From positions 1 to 64,000 of the forward strand of contig LGFI01000009.1 of the NCBI GenBank assembly GCA_001508155.1: a DNA stretch of 64,000 bases, read 5' to 3'. Below the pieces are notes generated by a model. It had not been told where the DNA came from. It saw nothing but the letters and a program-made list of their open reading frames with translations, and did no database searches. Shown in pieces: positions 52,254 to 61,700 of the stretch. This DNA is from Acetothermia bacterium 64_32 (GTDB lineage Bacteria > Bipolaricaulota > Bipolaricaulia > Bipolaricaulales > Bipolaricaulaceae). The translations under genes were made by a program, and so were the position numbers. Numbering within the stretch: the stretch's first letter is position 1; every line of letters starts with the position of its first letter.

Positions 52254-53444
52254 CTAGTCCCGGGGGGAGAGCAGGGCCGGAAGAAGGCCCCCGACGGGCT
52301 TCCCTGAGGCGATGAGCTCCCGGATGGCCCCTTCCCCAGAAAGGTCCCCCAGGAGGATCGCCCCCACCAGGCTCCCCTGCCGCACCACCAGCTTCCTGTA
52401 GCTCCCCCCCTTTGGATCGACCAGCCGGTGCTCCTCCCCAGGCCCCCCTTGGGCTTGGGTTTCCCCCAGGCACAGAAGGTCCACCCCCGCCACCTTGAGC
52501 CGGTTCTGGACCACCGTCCCGGCATAGACGGCGCTGCCCGGCTCGACCATGTTGGCCGCCGCCACCTCCGCTTGCTCCCGGGCCGCCGGGATGATCCCGT
52601 ACACCCTCCCCTGCCACTCGGCGGCGTCCCCGCAGGCGTAGACGCCCGGGGCGGAGGTGGCCATGCGCTCGTCCACCACGATCCCCCGGTCCACGGCAAG
52701 GTCCGCCTCGGCCGCCAGGGCGGTGCGGGGGCGGATCCCAGCCGCCATCACCACCAGCCCCGCCTCGATCTTCTCCCCGGACTCAAGGACGGCCCGCTCC
52801 ACCTGCCCCCTTCCCTCCAGGGCACGGCAGCTTGTGCCGACGATCACCCGGATCCCCAGCCCTTCAAGCCTCCCTTTCAAGACCTCCCCTCCCTCCCGGT
52901 CCAGCTGGCGAAAGAGGGGCCACAGGGAGCGCTCCAGCACCACCACGGAAAGGCCACAAGCCCGCAGTGCCCGAGCCGCCTCCAAGCCCAGCCACCCCCC
53001 GCCGATCACCAGGGCGGCGTGGGCGACTTCGGCTCGGGCCCTGATCCGCTCCACATCGGCCGCGGTCCGCAGGGTGAAGACCCCAGGGAGGTCCGCCCCG
53101 GGGATGGGCGGGCGGAAGGCCTCGGCCCCGGTGGCGAGGAGCACCCGGTCATAAGAAAGCTCCTCCCCACTGGACAAAAACACCCGGCGCAGGGCCGGCT
53201 GCAGCCCCACCGCCGCGCTCCCGGGGCGGTACTCGATCCCCTGGCCCTCGTACCAGGACAGGGGATAAGGGGAGATATCGTCCAGGGACTTATCCCCGGA
53301 CAGGACGTCTATAAGCCCCGGCCGCAAGTAGTAGGGGCGGGGTTCGGCCTCCACCAGGGTCACCTGGGCCTTGGGGGCCAGGTTCCTGAGCCTGCGGGCG
53401 GTGGTGACCCCGGCGATCCCGCCGCCCACTATCAGGTACCTCAA
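52254..53444 (-). CDS. FAD/NAD(P)-dependent oxidoreductase, NADH:rubredoxin-reductase type
   Basis: The 396-residue pyridine nucleotide-disulfide-type enzyme has an N-terminal FAD loop G-G-G-I-A-G near residue 7, A-T-G-A near 105, a second Rossmann loop G-G-G-W-L-G near 148 and the FAD motif Y-A-C-G-D near 280. It lacks the redox-active CxxxxC of disulfide reductases, as in NAD(P)H:rubredoxin reductases. The TTG start overlaps the rubredoxin stop (TTGA), and the pairing supports electron transfer to rubredoxin. Confidence 0.85.
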   Translation of the reverse strand: MRYLIVGGGIAGVTTARRLRNLAPKAQVTLVEAEPRPYYLRPGLIDVLSGDKSLDDISPYPLSWYEGQGIEYRPGSAAVGLQPALRRVFLSSGEELSYDRVLLATGAEAFRPPIPGADLPGVFTLRTAADVERIRARAEVAHAALVIGGGWLGLEAARALRACGLSVVVLERSLWPLFRQLDREGGEVLKGRLEGLGIRVIVGTSCRALEGRGQVERAVLESGEKIEAGLVVMAAGIRPRTALAAEADLAVDRGIVVDERMATSAPGVYACGDAAEWQGRVYGIIPAAREQAEVAAANMVEPGSAVYAGTVVQNRLKVAGVDLLCLGETQAQGGPGEEHRLVDPKGGSYRKLVVRQGSLVGAILLGDLSGEGAIRELIASGKPVGGLLPALLSPRD

Positions 53445-53602
53445 GACAGCTTCTCGAACATGGACTTGGGCGCCCCGCACTCCGGACAGACCCAGGACTC
53501 CGGCAGGTCCTCAAACGGGGTGCCGGGGGCCACGCCCTGGGAGGGGTCCCCTTCCTTGGGGTCGTAAACCCAACCACACACGGTGCACTCCCACTTCTCC
53601 AT
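53441..53602 (-). CDS. Rubredoxin
   Basis: The 53-residue iron-sulfur-type protein has [12 protein letters not shown] at the start and [11 protein letters not shown] near residue 38, the four Cys iron ligands. It carries single electrons to superoxide reductase, rubrerythrin or peroxiredoxin systems. It is the first gene of the stress operon. AAGGAGG lies just before the ATG. Confidence 0.95.
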   Translation of the reverse strand: MEKWECTVCGWVYDPKEGDPSQGVAPGTPFEDLPESWVCPECGAPKSMFEKLS

Positions 53603-53683
53603 CGTCTACCTCCTTAAAAGTCATGGTAAGGTGCCGGGGCCCAAGGGGGCAAACCTGGACCCGGCGGGGGATCGAGGCCCTCC

Positions 53684-54829
53684 TCACCGAGTGATGGCCC
53701 GGCGGACGTATCTCCCCACCATCTGGTGCAGGTAATGGAGGGCGTGGTCGTAACCCCGCAGGGCCTCGCTCATGGTGTACTGGAGCGTGCGGGCAAGCCA
53801 CAGCCGGAACAGGAGCTCCCGCCAGTCCTCATCCTGGGAGGAGAAGTGTTCGAGGAGCGCCTGGTAGGTCAAATACCAGACCTCCTCGTCCATGAAGCCG
53901 AACCGGGGGAAGCTTCGGCAGGCCAGCATGCCCTCCCAGACCTTGCGCGGGAGACACGCAAGCAGCTCCTCCTGTCTTGGGGTCCAGCCCTCCGAGAGCA
54001 GGGCAAGCGACCCCTCGATGTCGTAGCCGATCTTCTCCCGCACCTCCTGAGGTACGGGGCCGGGATACTCTATCCGGTGCGCCCCGCCCTCCGGCACCTG
54101 TTCTTCCTTGAGCGATTGGACGGCGGCGAAGCACTCGATTAGCATGGTTTTCAGGTCTGTGAGCTTGCCGTAGAGCTTGTGTAGCTTCCCCACCCCGATG
54201 TATGTCTCGTAGATGCTCGCGCCATGTTGAACCATGGCGAACGTGTACAGGGTGTCTATGCCCCAGTCGCTCTGGCGTCGTACCCGCTCGTCGGCGAGCA
54301 ACCGCTCGGCAAGCGATCTGGTAAGCAAAAGCTCCCCTCCCAGGGGTTGCTCGATCCAGGGAAGCACGCTCTTTGGCCACAGGAGGGCGAACCCGGTCCG
54401 GGTGATGAACCAGGTGATCATGGCGTCCGTGCTGGCCCGGGGGAAGTAGTGGCGTACCACCTGGTAGCCCTGATCCGCCCCCTCCTCGGCCTTGGTTATC
54501 CATTCCTCCGAGAAGGAAAGGATGTCGGCGTCGTAAAAGTGGATCCGTTCAAGATCCGTTTCCTCAAGGAAATACTTGAGGGCGGTGTTCATCCCGTCCC
54601 CTTTTCCGGGGCGCCTGTCGCCCAGCCTCTCCTGGAGCAGCACCACCACCCTGACCCCGGCCTTGCGCTGTATGGCTGGGGCCTCCCTCCGCACGGCCTT
54701 GAAGCACTCGTCCTCGGCAAAGCCCACGCAAAGCACCTCGCGCACGCGGGGATGGGAGGCCGCAATGCGCACGTTCTTTAACAGGACCTCAGGGTCTTCA
54801 TCCTTGAACGGGAACGCTACCAGGCTCAT
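53684..54829 (-). CDS. mgs: Mannosylglycerate synthase (GT78)
   Basis: The 381-residue protein matches, from memory, the Rhodothermus marinus enzyme almost motif for motif: the start M-S-L-V-A-F-P-F-K, L-Q-E-R-L-G...R-P-G-K-G-D-G-M-N-T-A-L near residue 70, D-A-D near 100, H-Y-F-P-R-A-S-T-D-A-M-I-T-W near 127 and E-Q-P-L-G-G-E-L-L. It forms alpha-D-mannosyl-D-glycerate from GDP-mannose and glycerate in one step, a solute of thermophiles. It ends the ABC-transporter operon. GGGAGGG precedes the ATG. Confidence 0.93.
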   Translation of the reverse strand: MSLVAFPFKDEDPEVLLKNVRIAASHPRVREVLCVGFAEDECFKAVRREAPAIQRKAGVRVVVLLQERLGDRRPGKGDGMNTALKYFLEETDLERIHFYDADILSFSEEWITKAEEGADQGYQVVRHYFPRASTDAMITWFITRTGFALLWPKSVLPWIEQPLGGELLLTRSLAERLLADERVRRQSDWGIDTLYTFAMVQHGASIYETYIGVGKLHKLYGKLTDLKTMLIECFAAVQSLKEEQVPEGGAHRIEYPGPVPQEVREKIGYDIEGSLALLSEGWTPRQEELLACLPRKVWEGMLACRSFPRFGFMDEEVWYLTYQALLEHFSSQDEDWRELLFRLWLARTLQYTMSEALRGYDHALHYLHQMVGRYVRRAITR

Positions 54830-54844
54830 GTTCCCTCCCTGGCT

Positions 54845-55942
54845 TCAAGGAAGCGGGATCGCCTCCCCCGTTTGGCCATCAAACAGGCGGATCTTATCCT
54901 GCACCAAGGTCAGGCCCACGTCCTGTCCTGGCTGCAGCGGGATGTCCGGGCTAGTGGCCACCTTCAGCACGTCGCCGCCCACCTGGACCGTGAGGAGTTG
55001 CTGGGCGCCCAGGGGTTCGGCCACCACCACCCTGGCGGGGAGCTGGCCGGGACCAACCTGGGGCTGGACCTCGATGTTCTCCGCCCGGATCCCCAGGAGC
55101 ACTGTCCCTCCTGACAGCCCCGCCAGGGCTGCCCACCATCCCTCCGGCACGGGGAGCTTGAACTGATCTACCCTCAGCTTCACCCCCCCGTCGCCCTTTT
55201 CCACCGCTGCTTGCAGGAAGTTCATGGGCGGGGTGCCGATGAACCCGCCTACGAACACGGTGGCCGGGTGGTCGTAGACCTGGGTTGGGGTATCGAGCTG
55301 CACTATCTCCCCTTCCCGCATCACCGCGATCCTGTCCCCCAAGGAGAGGGCCTCTATCTGGTCGTGGGTGACGTACACGGTGGTGGTGCCGATCTCCCGG
55401 TGCAGGCGCTTGAGCTCCGCCCTCATCTGGAGCCTAAGCAAGGCATCCAGATTCGACAGGGGCTCGTCCATGAGCAGCACCTCCGGCCTCATCACAAGAG
55501 CCCGGGCCACCGCCACCCTTTGCCTTTGCCCACCGGAGAGCTGCGAGGGATAGCGATCCAGGAGCTCGTCTATCTGGAGGAGCCCGGCCACCTTCTGCAC
55601 TGCCTTTTTTATCTCCTCTTTGGGCAGGCGTCGCATCCTGAGGCCGAAGCCGATGTTCCTCTCCACGGTCATGTGGGGGAACACGGCGTAGCTCTGGAAC
55701 ACCATGGCGATCCCCCGTTTGGCCGGGGGGAGCTCGGTCACATCCCTCCCGGCGATGTACACCCTGCCCCTGTCCACCCGTTCAAGCCCCGCGATGCAGC
55801 GCAGGGTAGTGGTCTTGCCGCAACCGGAGGGACCGAGGAGAACCAGAAATTCCCCTTGCTCCACCGAAAGGTCCAGGTTCTTGACCGCCTCCACCTTTCC
55901 GAACGTCTTCCGTATCCCCTGGAGCTCGATCTTCCCAGCCAT
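54845..55942 (-). CDS. Sugar ABC transporter ATP-binding protein (MalK/UgpC type)
   Basis: The 365-residue ATPase has Walker A G-P-S-G-C-G-K-T-T near residue 36, the Q-loop, the signature L-S-G-G-Q-R-Q-R-V near 134, Walker B V-L-L-M-D-E-P near 154 and the switch His (V-T-H-D). The C-terminal TOBE/regulatory domain is of the MalK type. It would drive the two permeases encoded upstream. The gene lies 15 bases from mgs and four from the MalG-type permease. Confidence 0.93.
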   Translation of the reverse strand: MAGKIELQGIRKTFGKVEAVKNLDLSVEQGEFLVLLGPSGCGKTTTLRCIAGLERVDRGRVYIAGRDVTELPPAKRGIAMVFQSYAVFPHMTVERNIGFGLRMRRLPKEEIKKAVQKVAGLLQIDELLDRYPSQLSGGQRQRVAVARALVMRPEVLLMDEPLSNLDALLRLQMRAELKRLHREIGTTTVYVTHDQIEALSLGDRIAVMREGEIVQLDTPTQVYDHPATVFVGGFIGTPPMNFLQAAVEKGDGGVKLRVDQFKLPVPEGWWAALAGLSGGTVLLGIRAENIEVQPQVGPGQLPARVVVAEPLGAQQLLTVQVGGDVLKVATSPDIPLQPGQDVGLTLVQDKIRLFDGQTGEAIPLP

Positions 55943-55945
55943 GGT

Positions 55946-56767
55946 TCACCTCTCGGCCGTGGCCCCTCCCCACATATGGAAGAGGTACCTCCGGATTAGG
56001 AACATGAAAAGCAGCGCGGGGAGGATCATGAAGAACCCCCCGGCGAACCGGAAATCCAGCGGCGAGGCCTGGATGGTGGTGATGATGTGGGCCGGCAGGG
56101 TCCGGTTGCGCACCGTGAGGATGGCCGCGGCGAACACCTCGTTCCAGGAGATGACGAAGGTGAACATGGCCGCCGCGGCAAGCCCCGGAAGAGCAAGCGG
56201 CAAGGCCACCTGGACAAACGCCCTCAACCGGCTGCACCCCAGGGTCATGGCCGCCTCCTCCAGGTCCTTGGGCACCCCCATGAAGATCCCAGTGGTGATT
56301 ATCACGGCAAAGGGCAGGGCCATGGCGGTATGGACCAAAGCCACCCCCACCAGGGTGTCGTAAAGCCCCCACCTGATGAAGGTGGTGGCCAAGGGGACGG
56401 CGAGGAGTGCGGTGGGGAACATCCGGGTGATGAGGATCCCCAGCCGGAACGCCTCCCTCCCCCGGAAGAAGAAGCGGGCAACGGCATACCCTGCCGGTGC
56501 CCCCACCGCCAGGGTGAAAACAAGCGTCAAAAGCGCTACCTGTACGCTGTTTAAAAGGGACCTCACCACCCCATGGGCCCCCAGGAAGAACCGCATCGTC
56601 TCCAGAGAGAAATGACTAGGAATGATGGTTTTTGGCCAAAGATAAAGCTCTTGCCGGGGGGTGAAGGCGGAGATGCCGATCAGGAATATGGGGATGAGCA
56701 CCCATAGGGCCAGCGCGAGGATGGCCATGTAGATCAGGGTTTTTCGCAAGAGATAGCGGTAGCTCAT
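55946..56767 (-). CDS. Sugar ABC transporter permease (MalG type)
   Basis: The 273-residue membrane protein has six hydrophobic segments and the EAA loop E-E-A-A-M-T-L-G-C-S-R-L-R-A-F near residue 175, the contact site for the ATPase. Its ATG overlaps the MalF-type gene by four bases. It is the second permease of a CUT1-type importer. Confidence 0.92.
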   Translation of the reverse strand: MSYRYLLRKTLIYMAILALALWVLIPIFLIGISAFTPRQELYLWPKTIIPSHFSLETMRFFLGAHGVVRSLLNSVQVALLTLVFTLAVGAPAGYAVARFFFRGREAFRLGILITRMFPTALLAVPLATTFIRWGLYDTLVGVALVHTAMALPFAVIITTGIFMGVPKDLEEAAMTLGCSRLRAFVQVALPLALPGLAAAAMFTFVISWNEVFAAAILTVRNRTLPAHIITTIQASPLDFRFAGGFFMILPALLFMFLIRRYLFHMWGGATAER

Positions 56768-57648
56768 CCGCGGATCGCCTCCCTCCTGGGCCTCAGGTAT
56801 CTCAGGTAAACCCAGGTCATGGCGATGGAGATGGCCATGAGCAACACCGCATAGGCGGAGGCGACGTGGGAGTTGCGGTACAGGAACTGCCAGAAGTACG
56901 CCTCCCCGGCCAGGACAGGGGTGATCTGGCCGGCCAGGGCAAGCACCACGGCAAAGGTCTGTAGGGCGAAGATGGTCCGGATGATCAGGGCCGACTGCAA
57001 AGAAGGCTTAAGCAAGGGGAGGATCACATACCAGATCTTCTTCCACCCCCTCGCCCCCAGGACCTCGGCGGCTTCCAGGTAATCCTTTGAGATCATCTGC
57101 AGGCCCGCCACCAGGATCACCATCACGATGGCGGTGGCCCGCCAGTGCTCCGCCGCCACTACGGAAAGGAAGGTGAAGCCCACATTTTGATAAGATAGAT
57201 AGTGGATCGGCTTTTCGATTACCCCCAGGGCGTAAAGGATCGAGTTCAAAAAACCGCGGTGGGTGAAAATCGAAAGCCAAATGAGGCCGGCAGCCAGGTC
57301 CGATATACCAAGCGGAATGGCAAAGAGGTACAAGAAGAACCTGGACCCCCTCACCCCGGTGTTGAGGAGGAGGGCCATGGCAAGCGCAGTTATCACCTGC
57401 AACGGGACGATGGTGATGGCAAACAGGAATGTGAACTTAAGGGCATCAATAAAGCGCACATCAGAAATCATCTGTTTAAAGTAATCTAAAGTGAATCCGC
57501 TATCCCCATAGAAGGCGAGCCCGATCGCCCGGAAAAGCGGCATCAGGAAGAAGACCCCGATGAAGGCGAGGGTGGGAAGGAGAAGCCAATAAGGGAGCAA
57601 AGTGTCCGTCCCCAGCAGCTTGCGCAGCCTTTCGATCATGGAGGACAA
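56764..57648 (-). CDS. Sugar ABC transporter permease (MalF type)
   Basis: The 294-residue membrane protein has six hydrophobic segments and an EAA loop L-E-A-A-E-V-L-G-A-R-G-W near residue 195. It pairs with the MalG-type permease. It begins 40 bases after the binding-protein gene stop. Confidence 0.92.
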   Translation of the reverse strand: MSSMIERLRKLLGTDTLLPYWLLLPTLAFIGVFFLMPLFRAIGLAFYGDSGFTLDYFKQMISDVRFIDALKFTFLFAITIVPLQVITALAMALLLNTGVRGSRFFLYLFAIPLGISDLAAGLIWLSIFTHRGFLNSILYALGVIEKPIHYLSYQNVGFTFLSVVAAEHWRATAIVMVILVAGLQMISKDYLEAAEVLGARGWKKIWYVILPLLKPSLQSALIIRTIFALQTFAVVLALAGQITPVLAGEAYFWQFLYRNSHVASAYAVLLMAISIAMTWVYLRYLRPRREAIRG

Positions 57649-57688
57649 AGGGGACGGGGAGGCGCAATGCCCCCCGCCCCCTTTCCCG

Positions 57689-58918
57689 CTACTTGCCGTC
57701 GGGGGCCGGATACGGGGCCCCAGCCTCTAGGTACAGCTCCCGCATGCGGGTAGCCTGCTGGCGCAGGTACTCTGCGTCCACCGGCTGCCCCTGGATGACG
57801 AACTTAAAGAAGGTGTCCGTATAGATCTTCTTGTACTCGTCGGAGATGCCCCCCGGGATAAAGCAGACGATGCCGTCCGGGGAGGCCGCCTGGGCGGACA
57901 CCCCTTTGGCCAGGATCTGCAGGGCCCCGGCCGGTACCGCCCCCGCCGCCTCCTCCGCCACCGGGAAGAACCCCACCCCCTCCAGGATCTTCACCTGCAC
58001 CTCGGGGGTGGTGAGGTAGGTAATGAGCCGGGCGGCCGCCTCGGGATCCGGCGAGGTCCCCGGGATGGCTAGACCAGCGAGCACCGAGATGAACCCGCGG
58101 CCGGCAGGACCGGCCGGAGAGGGGACGGCTATGAAGTCGTTGGGCCGCTGGACGATGGCCTCCTTGACCCGGGCGGTGTGGTCCCAGGCGATCCAAACCT
58201 CCTCCGACAAAAGCGGCGTGTCCATGGCGTCCCAGGTGGGGGCGGCGGGGTTCACGTACTGCCAGAGCTCCTGCATGTAGCTCCACATGTCCACCGCGGC
58301 GGCGGAGTCGAAGGCCAGCACCTGGTAGCCGGTGAAGGAGGGGTAGAGGTAGCCGTGGATGAAACGATGGATCAGGCTCTTGGGCCCGGCCGGGATGCCG
58401 AGCTTCTGCTCCCCGGTGGCCTCATAGACGTTCTTGGCCCAGGCAAGGAGATCATCATAGGTCAGGGCCCAGATGTTGACCCCTACCGGAAGATAGGCCA
58501 GGGCCTTGACGTTCACCACCACGAGGTAGGTGGCCTGCATGAGGGGGATGTACACCTGCTTTCCAGCCATCTGGCCCTTGGCCATCAAGGTGGGGCTGAT
58601 GGTGCCACCCGGGATCACCCCACTCACATCCGCCAGGGCATAGGAGAAGGGCGCAAGGTCCCCATGAAGGCCACAGAGCACCGCGATCTCGCCTGCCCCG
58701 GCCCTGTATTCGGCCTCGATTCGAGAGGAGAACTCCGCGTACTCAACGTTTAAGAGCTCCACAGAGATGCCCGTCTCCTCAGCGAAGGGGGCGAGGATCT
58801 GGCTGCGCACGAACTCCCCTTCTGCAATAGGTGTAAATTGAGTAGACATCCAGGTAATGTCTGCCGCCGACACCAGAAGCCCACAGGCTAGCACACCTAA
58901 CAGGATCAACCGCTTCAC
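57689..58918 (-). CDS. ABC transporter extracellular substrate-binding protein (family 1)
   Basis: The 409-residue protein has a signal peptide ending near V-S-A-A (residue 18) and a family-1 solute-binding fold: I-T-W-M-S-T-Q-F-T near the start, hinge regions and a C-terminal helix. There is no good lipobox, so it may be free in the periplasm. GTG start with AAAGGAGG ten bases upstream. It is first in the transporter operon with mgs at the end; import of a mannosylglycerate-type or other sugar solute is a reasonable inference. Confidence 0.9.
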   Translation of the reverse strand: MKRLILLGVLACGLLVSAADITWMSTQFTPIAEGEFVRSQILAPFAEETGISVELLNVEYAEFSSRIEAEYRAGAGEIAVLCGLHGDLAPFSYALADVSGVIPGGTISPTLMAKGQMAGKQVYIPLMQATYLVVVNVKALAYLPVGVNIWALTYDDLLAWAKNVYEATGEQKLGIPAGPKSLIHRFIHGYLYPSFTGYQVLAFDSAAAVDMWSYMQELWQYVNPAAPTWDAMDTPLLSEEVWIAWDHTARVKEAIVQRPNDFIAVPSPAGPAGRGFISVLAGLAIPGTSPDPEAAARLITYLTTPEVQVKILEGVGFFPVAEEAAGAVPAGALQILAKGVSAQAASPDGIVCFIPGGISDEYKKIYTDTFFKFVIQGQPVDAEYLRQQATRMRELYLEAGAPYPAPDGK

Positions 58919-59176
58919 TTGTACCTCCTTTTCCTTATGTAACCTAGAAACCTCTCCTCAAGGCGAGCTTCCTTCGGCCTATCACCCCCCGGAAAGATTG
59001 ATCCAAACCATTCTACCGGCCCAGCAAGGGGGCGTCAAGAGAGGACGGTATTTAAAGTGCTGTTGCCTTGCGGGCAGGGTGGCCGGGCGATGGGGGACAA
59101 CGGTCGCTTTGGGAGGGGGTAGCGGTCGTTGAACTCCCCGGCCCCGTGTATACAATGCGGGCCAAGGTCACCGACC
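58919..59176. other. Divergent intergenic region
   Basis: This 258-base gap separates the divergent transporter and glycosyltransferase operons. It holds the RBS of the binding-protein gene and the promoter for the plus-strand operon (59129-59156). I found no clear promoter for the transporter side and no gene. Confidence 0.5.
59129..59156 (+). promoter_or_regulatory. Sigma-70-like promoter TTGAAC - 16 bases - TACAAT
   Basis: TTGAAC at 59129-59134 and TACAAT at 59151-59156 match the consensus hexamers at four and five positions. The ATG of the glycosyltransferase is 21 bases downstream, leaving a short leader with a weak AAGG. Confidence 0.5.
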
Positions 59177-60559
59177 ATGTCGCGGATCGGTATATGTCAT
59201 TTTCGGGTGGGGGAAACGGACGGGGTGTCCCTGGAGATCGATAAATGGCGGGGGGCCCTGGAGGCACTGGGACATGAGGTCTTCCTCTGCGCAGGGAGGT
59301 CCGGCGGGGAGGAGGCCTTCCTCATCCCGGAACTGTCCCTGGACCACCCGGAGGTGGAAAAGATAAGACGCAACGCCTTCCAGGCCTTCTCCGATTACCC
59401 CTCCGAAGGCGAGCTGCACGACCACATCGAGGCCGTGGCCTCCCGCATCGAGCGGGGGCTGCGGCATTTCGTGGAGGTCTACGATATAAACCTGTTGATC
59501 GTAGAAAACATCTGGTCCCTTTCCCCCCATCTCCCCGCCACCCTGGCCCTGTGGCGCACGGTGAGGGGCCTGCGCCTACCGGCCATCGCCCACCACCACG
59601 ACTTCTACTGGGAAAAGGACGACTACCGGGGCCCCACCTGCGGGCTTGTGCGGAGGCTCCTTTCCCAGTACTTCCCCCCCAAGGACCCCAGGATCCTGCA
59701 CGTGGTGATAAACCGCCTGGCGCAGGGGGAGCTGCGCCGACGGGGGATCGAGTCCATCGTGGTCCCCAACGTGCTTGATTTCGAACAGGGGCCAAGGGTG
59801 GATGAGTTCAACCAGGATTTCCGGGACCGGTGCGGGCTTGCCCCAGGGGATGTGGTGCTGCTCCAGTCCACCAGGATCGTGCGGAGAAAGGGGATCGAGC
59901 TGGCGGTGGATCTGGCCGCCCTCCTTTCCCACCCCAGGTTCGCCGAGGCCCTGCGCCGCCGCATCCGGGCCCGCGGCGCCTGCGGGGAGCCGCACCCGGT
60001 GCTCCTTCTGCCAAACGTGGTGGAGGATCCCCCCTATTTAGAACAGCTCCAGGACAGGATCTCCCGTCGGGGGGTGGACGCCAGGTTCGTCTCCGGGCAC
60101 GTGGCCTTCAAAAGGGCCCAGTACGACGACAGGAAGATCTACTCCCTTTGGGATACCTACCTATTTGCCGACGTCATGACCTACCCCTCCCTGCAAGAGG
60201 GATGGGGGAACCAGTTCCTGGAGGGGGTATGGGCGAAGCTCCCCCCGGTTGTGTTCGAGTACCCGGTCTTCAGGACCGACATCGCCCCGCTTGGCTTCAG
60301 GTGCGTGTCCCTGGGGAAGTCCCTAAAGCGGGATGCCGACGGCCTGTGGCGGGTCCCCGAGCCGGCCCTCCGCCGGGCGGCCGAGGAGACGGCCAAGCTC
60401 CTTTCCTCCCCCGGCCAGTATCAGCGGGTGGTGGAGCACAACTTCTTCCAGCTCGCCCGGAGGAACCTTTCGGTGGCGCGCCTCCGGGAGCTCTTGGGGG
60501 ACATGGTGACAAGGAGCCTGGCGGGCAGCCAAGGAGGCCTTTTTGTCCGGCCGCATTGA
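59177..60559 (+). CDS. GT4-like glycosyltransferase
   Basis: The 460-residue protein has a GT-B fold: N-terminal R-I-G-I-C-H-F-R-V-G-E-T-D-G-V-S-L-E-I and a C-terminal donor domain with R-I-V-R-R-K-G-I-E-L-A-V-D-L-A near residue 250 and a Y-P-S-L-Q-E-G-W-G-N-Q-F-L-E-G motif near 340, typical of GT4. Acceptor and donor are not identifiable. With the next two genes it may make a mannosyl- or glucosyl-glycerate-type solute or glycolipid. The ATG at 59177 fits the homologous start better than the upstream TTG at 59129. Confidence 0.8.
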   Translation: MSRIGICHFRVGETDGVSLEIDKWRGALEALGHEVFLCAGRSGGEEAFLIPELSLDHPEVEKIRRNAFQAFSDYPSEGELHDHIEAVASRIERGLRHFVEVYDINLLIVENIWSLSPHLPATLALWRTVRGLRLPAIAHHHDFYWEKDDYRGPTCGLVRRLLSQYFPPKDPRILHVVINRLAQGELRRRGIESIVVPNVLDFEQGPRVDEFNQDFRDRCGLAPGDVVLLQSTRIVRRKGIELAVDLAALLSHPRFAEALRRRIRARGACGEPHPVLLLPNVVEDPPYLEQLQDRISRRGVDARFVSGHVAFKRAQYDDRKIYSLWDTYLFADVMTYPSLQEGWGNQFLEGVWAKLPPVVFEYPVFRTDIAPLGFRCVSLGKSLKRDADGLWRVPEPALRRAAEETAKLLSSPGQYQRVVEHNFFQLARRNLSVARLRELLGDMVTRSLAGSQGGLFVRPH

Positions 60560-61700
60560 GCTCGTGGTGGGGGTGTGCACGAAGGACTGCGCCTCCACGA
60601 TCCGGGGGGTGCTGGAGGCCGTGGACCAGGGCCTGGCCAGGTTCTTCACCGGGCGCCGCGCCCTGATCGTGGTGTCCGACGGCTTTTCCTCGGACGGGAC
60701 CAGGGAGGTGGCGGCAGGGGTCCCCACCCGGGCAGAGCTCGCCGTGCTCCCCCAGCGGGGCGGGCCGGGGAAGGGCATGGGGGTGCGCACCATCCTGGAG
60801 GAGGCCGCCTCCCGCCGGGCCCAGGCCATCGCCCTGGTGGATGGCGACCTCACCAGCATCCGCCCGGAGTGGATGGAGCTCCTCCTCTCCCCAGTCCTTG
60901 CCGGGGCAAGCCTGGTGGTCCCCATCTACCTGCGCCACCCCCACGACGGGGTGATCACCAACCACCTGGCATATCCGGTGGTGAACGCGCTCCTGGGACT
61001 TGGGGTAAGGCAGCCCATCGGGGGGGAGTTCGCCCTGTCCGGCAAGTTGGCGGAGGCCCTCCTCGCAAGCCCCGTCTTTCCAAGCCGATTCGGGATCGAC
61101 ATCTTCATCACCGTGACCGGGGCGGTGCTCGGGGGAGGGGTGGTCCAGGCCGCCCTGGGGGTGAAGGAACACGAGTCCACCAAACGATACGCCGACCCGG
61201 AGGCGCTGCTTGTCCCGATGTTTCATCAGGTTGCGGGGACCCTGTTCCGTTTGCTGCATCACTTCCGGGATCACGTGAAAAAGGTAAAAGGGGTGCGGGA
61301 CGTGCCGCAGGTGGGGGAGCTTCCCCCGGTTGAGCCCGCCCCGGTGCCGGTGGACGAGGGGCGTTTGCTTGCTCGTTTCCGAAGGCTCGTGGGGGAGAGG
61401 ATAGAGGGGAAGAACACCTTCCTGGGCCCCCTGGCGGAGGAGGTGGTGGGGCTTTCTGGGCTCCCCTTGGACGGGTTCCGCTTCCCCGTCCCCCTGTGGG
61501 CGGAGGCGGTCTACCGGGCGATCTGCGCCTTCCCGAGCTCTTGTGATGTGCTGGGGGTGCTGGAACCCCTATGGCAGGGAAGGTACCTGGCCTTCGTGCG
61601 CCAGACAAAGGGCCTTCCCGTGGCGGAGGCAGAACAGGTGATCCGCGACCAGCTCGCCGACTTCAGCAGGCTGCGGGGGATAGTGGAGGGGTGTCTGTGA
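60543..61700 (+). CDS. GT-A glycosyltransferase (GpgS/GT81-like)
   Basis: The 385-residue protein starts L-V-V-G-V-C-T-K-D-C-A-S-T-I, has V-S-D-G-F-S-S-D-G-T near residue 41, the DxD-type D-G-D-L near 100 and Q-P-I-G-G-E-F-A-L-S near 157, a motif like the Q-P-L-G-G-E of mannosylglycerate synthase. That resembles glucosyl-3-phosphoglycerate synthases. AAGGAGG sits six bases before the TTG start, which supports this start. It overlaps the preceding gene by 17 bases. Confidence 0.7.
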   Translation: MSGRIELVVGVCTKDCASTIRGVLEAVDQGLARFFTGRRALIVVSDGFSSDGTREVAAGVPTRAELAVLPQRGGPGKGMGVRTILEEAASRRAQAIALVDGDLTSIRPEWMELLLSPVLAGASLVVPIYLRHPHDGVITNHLAYPVVNALLGLGVRQPIGGEFALSGKLAEALLASPVFPSRFGIDIFITVTGAVLGGGVVQAALGVKEHESTKRYADPEALLVPMFHQVAGTLFRLLHHFRDHVKKVKGVRDVPQVGELPPVEPAPVPVDEGRLLARFRRLVGERIEGKNTFLGPLAEEVVGLSGLPLDGFRFPVPLWAEAVYRAICAFPSSCDVLGVLEPLWQGRYLAFVRQTKGLPVAEAEQVIRDQLADFSRLRGIVEGCL

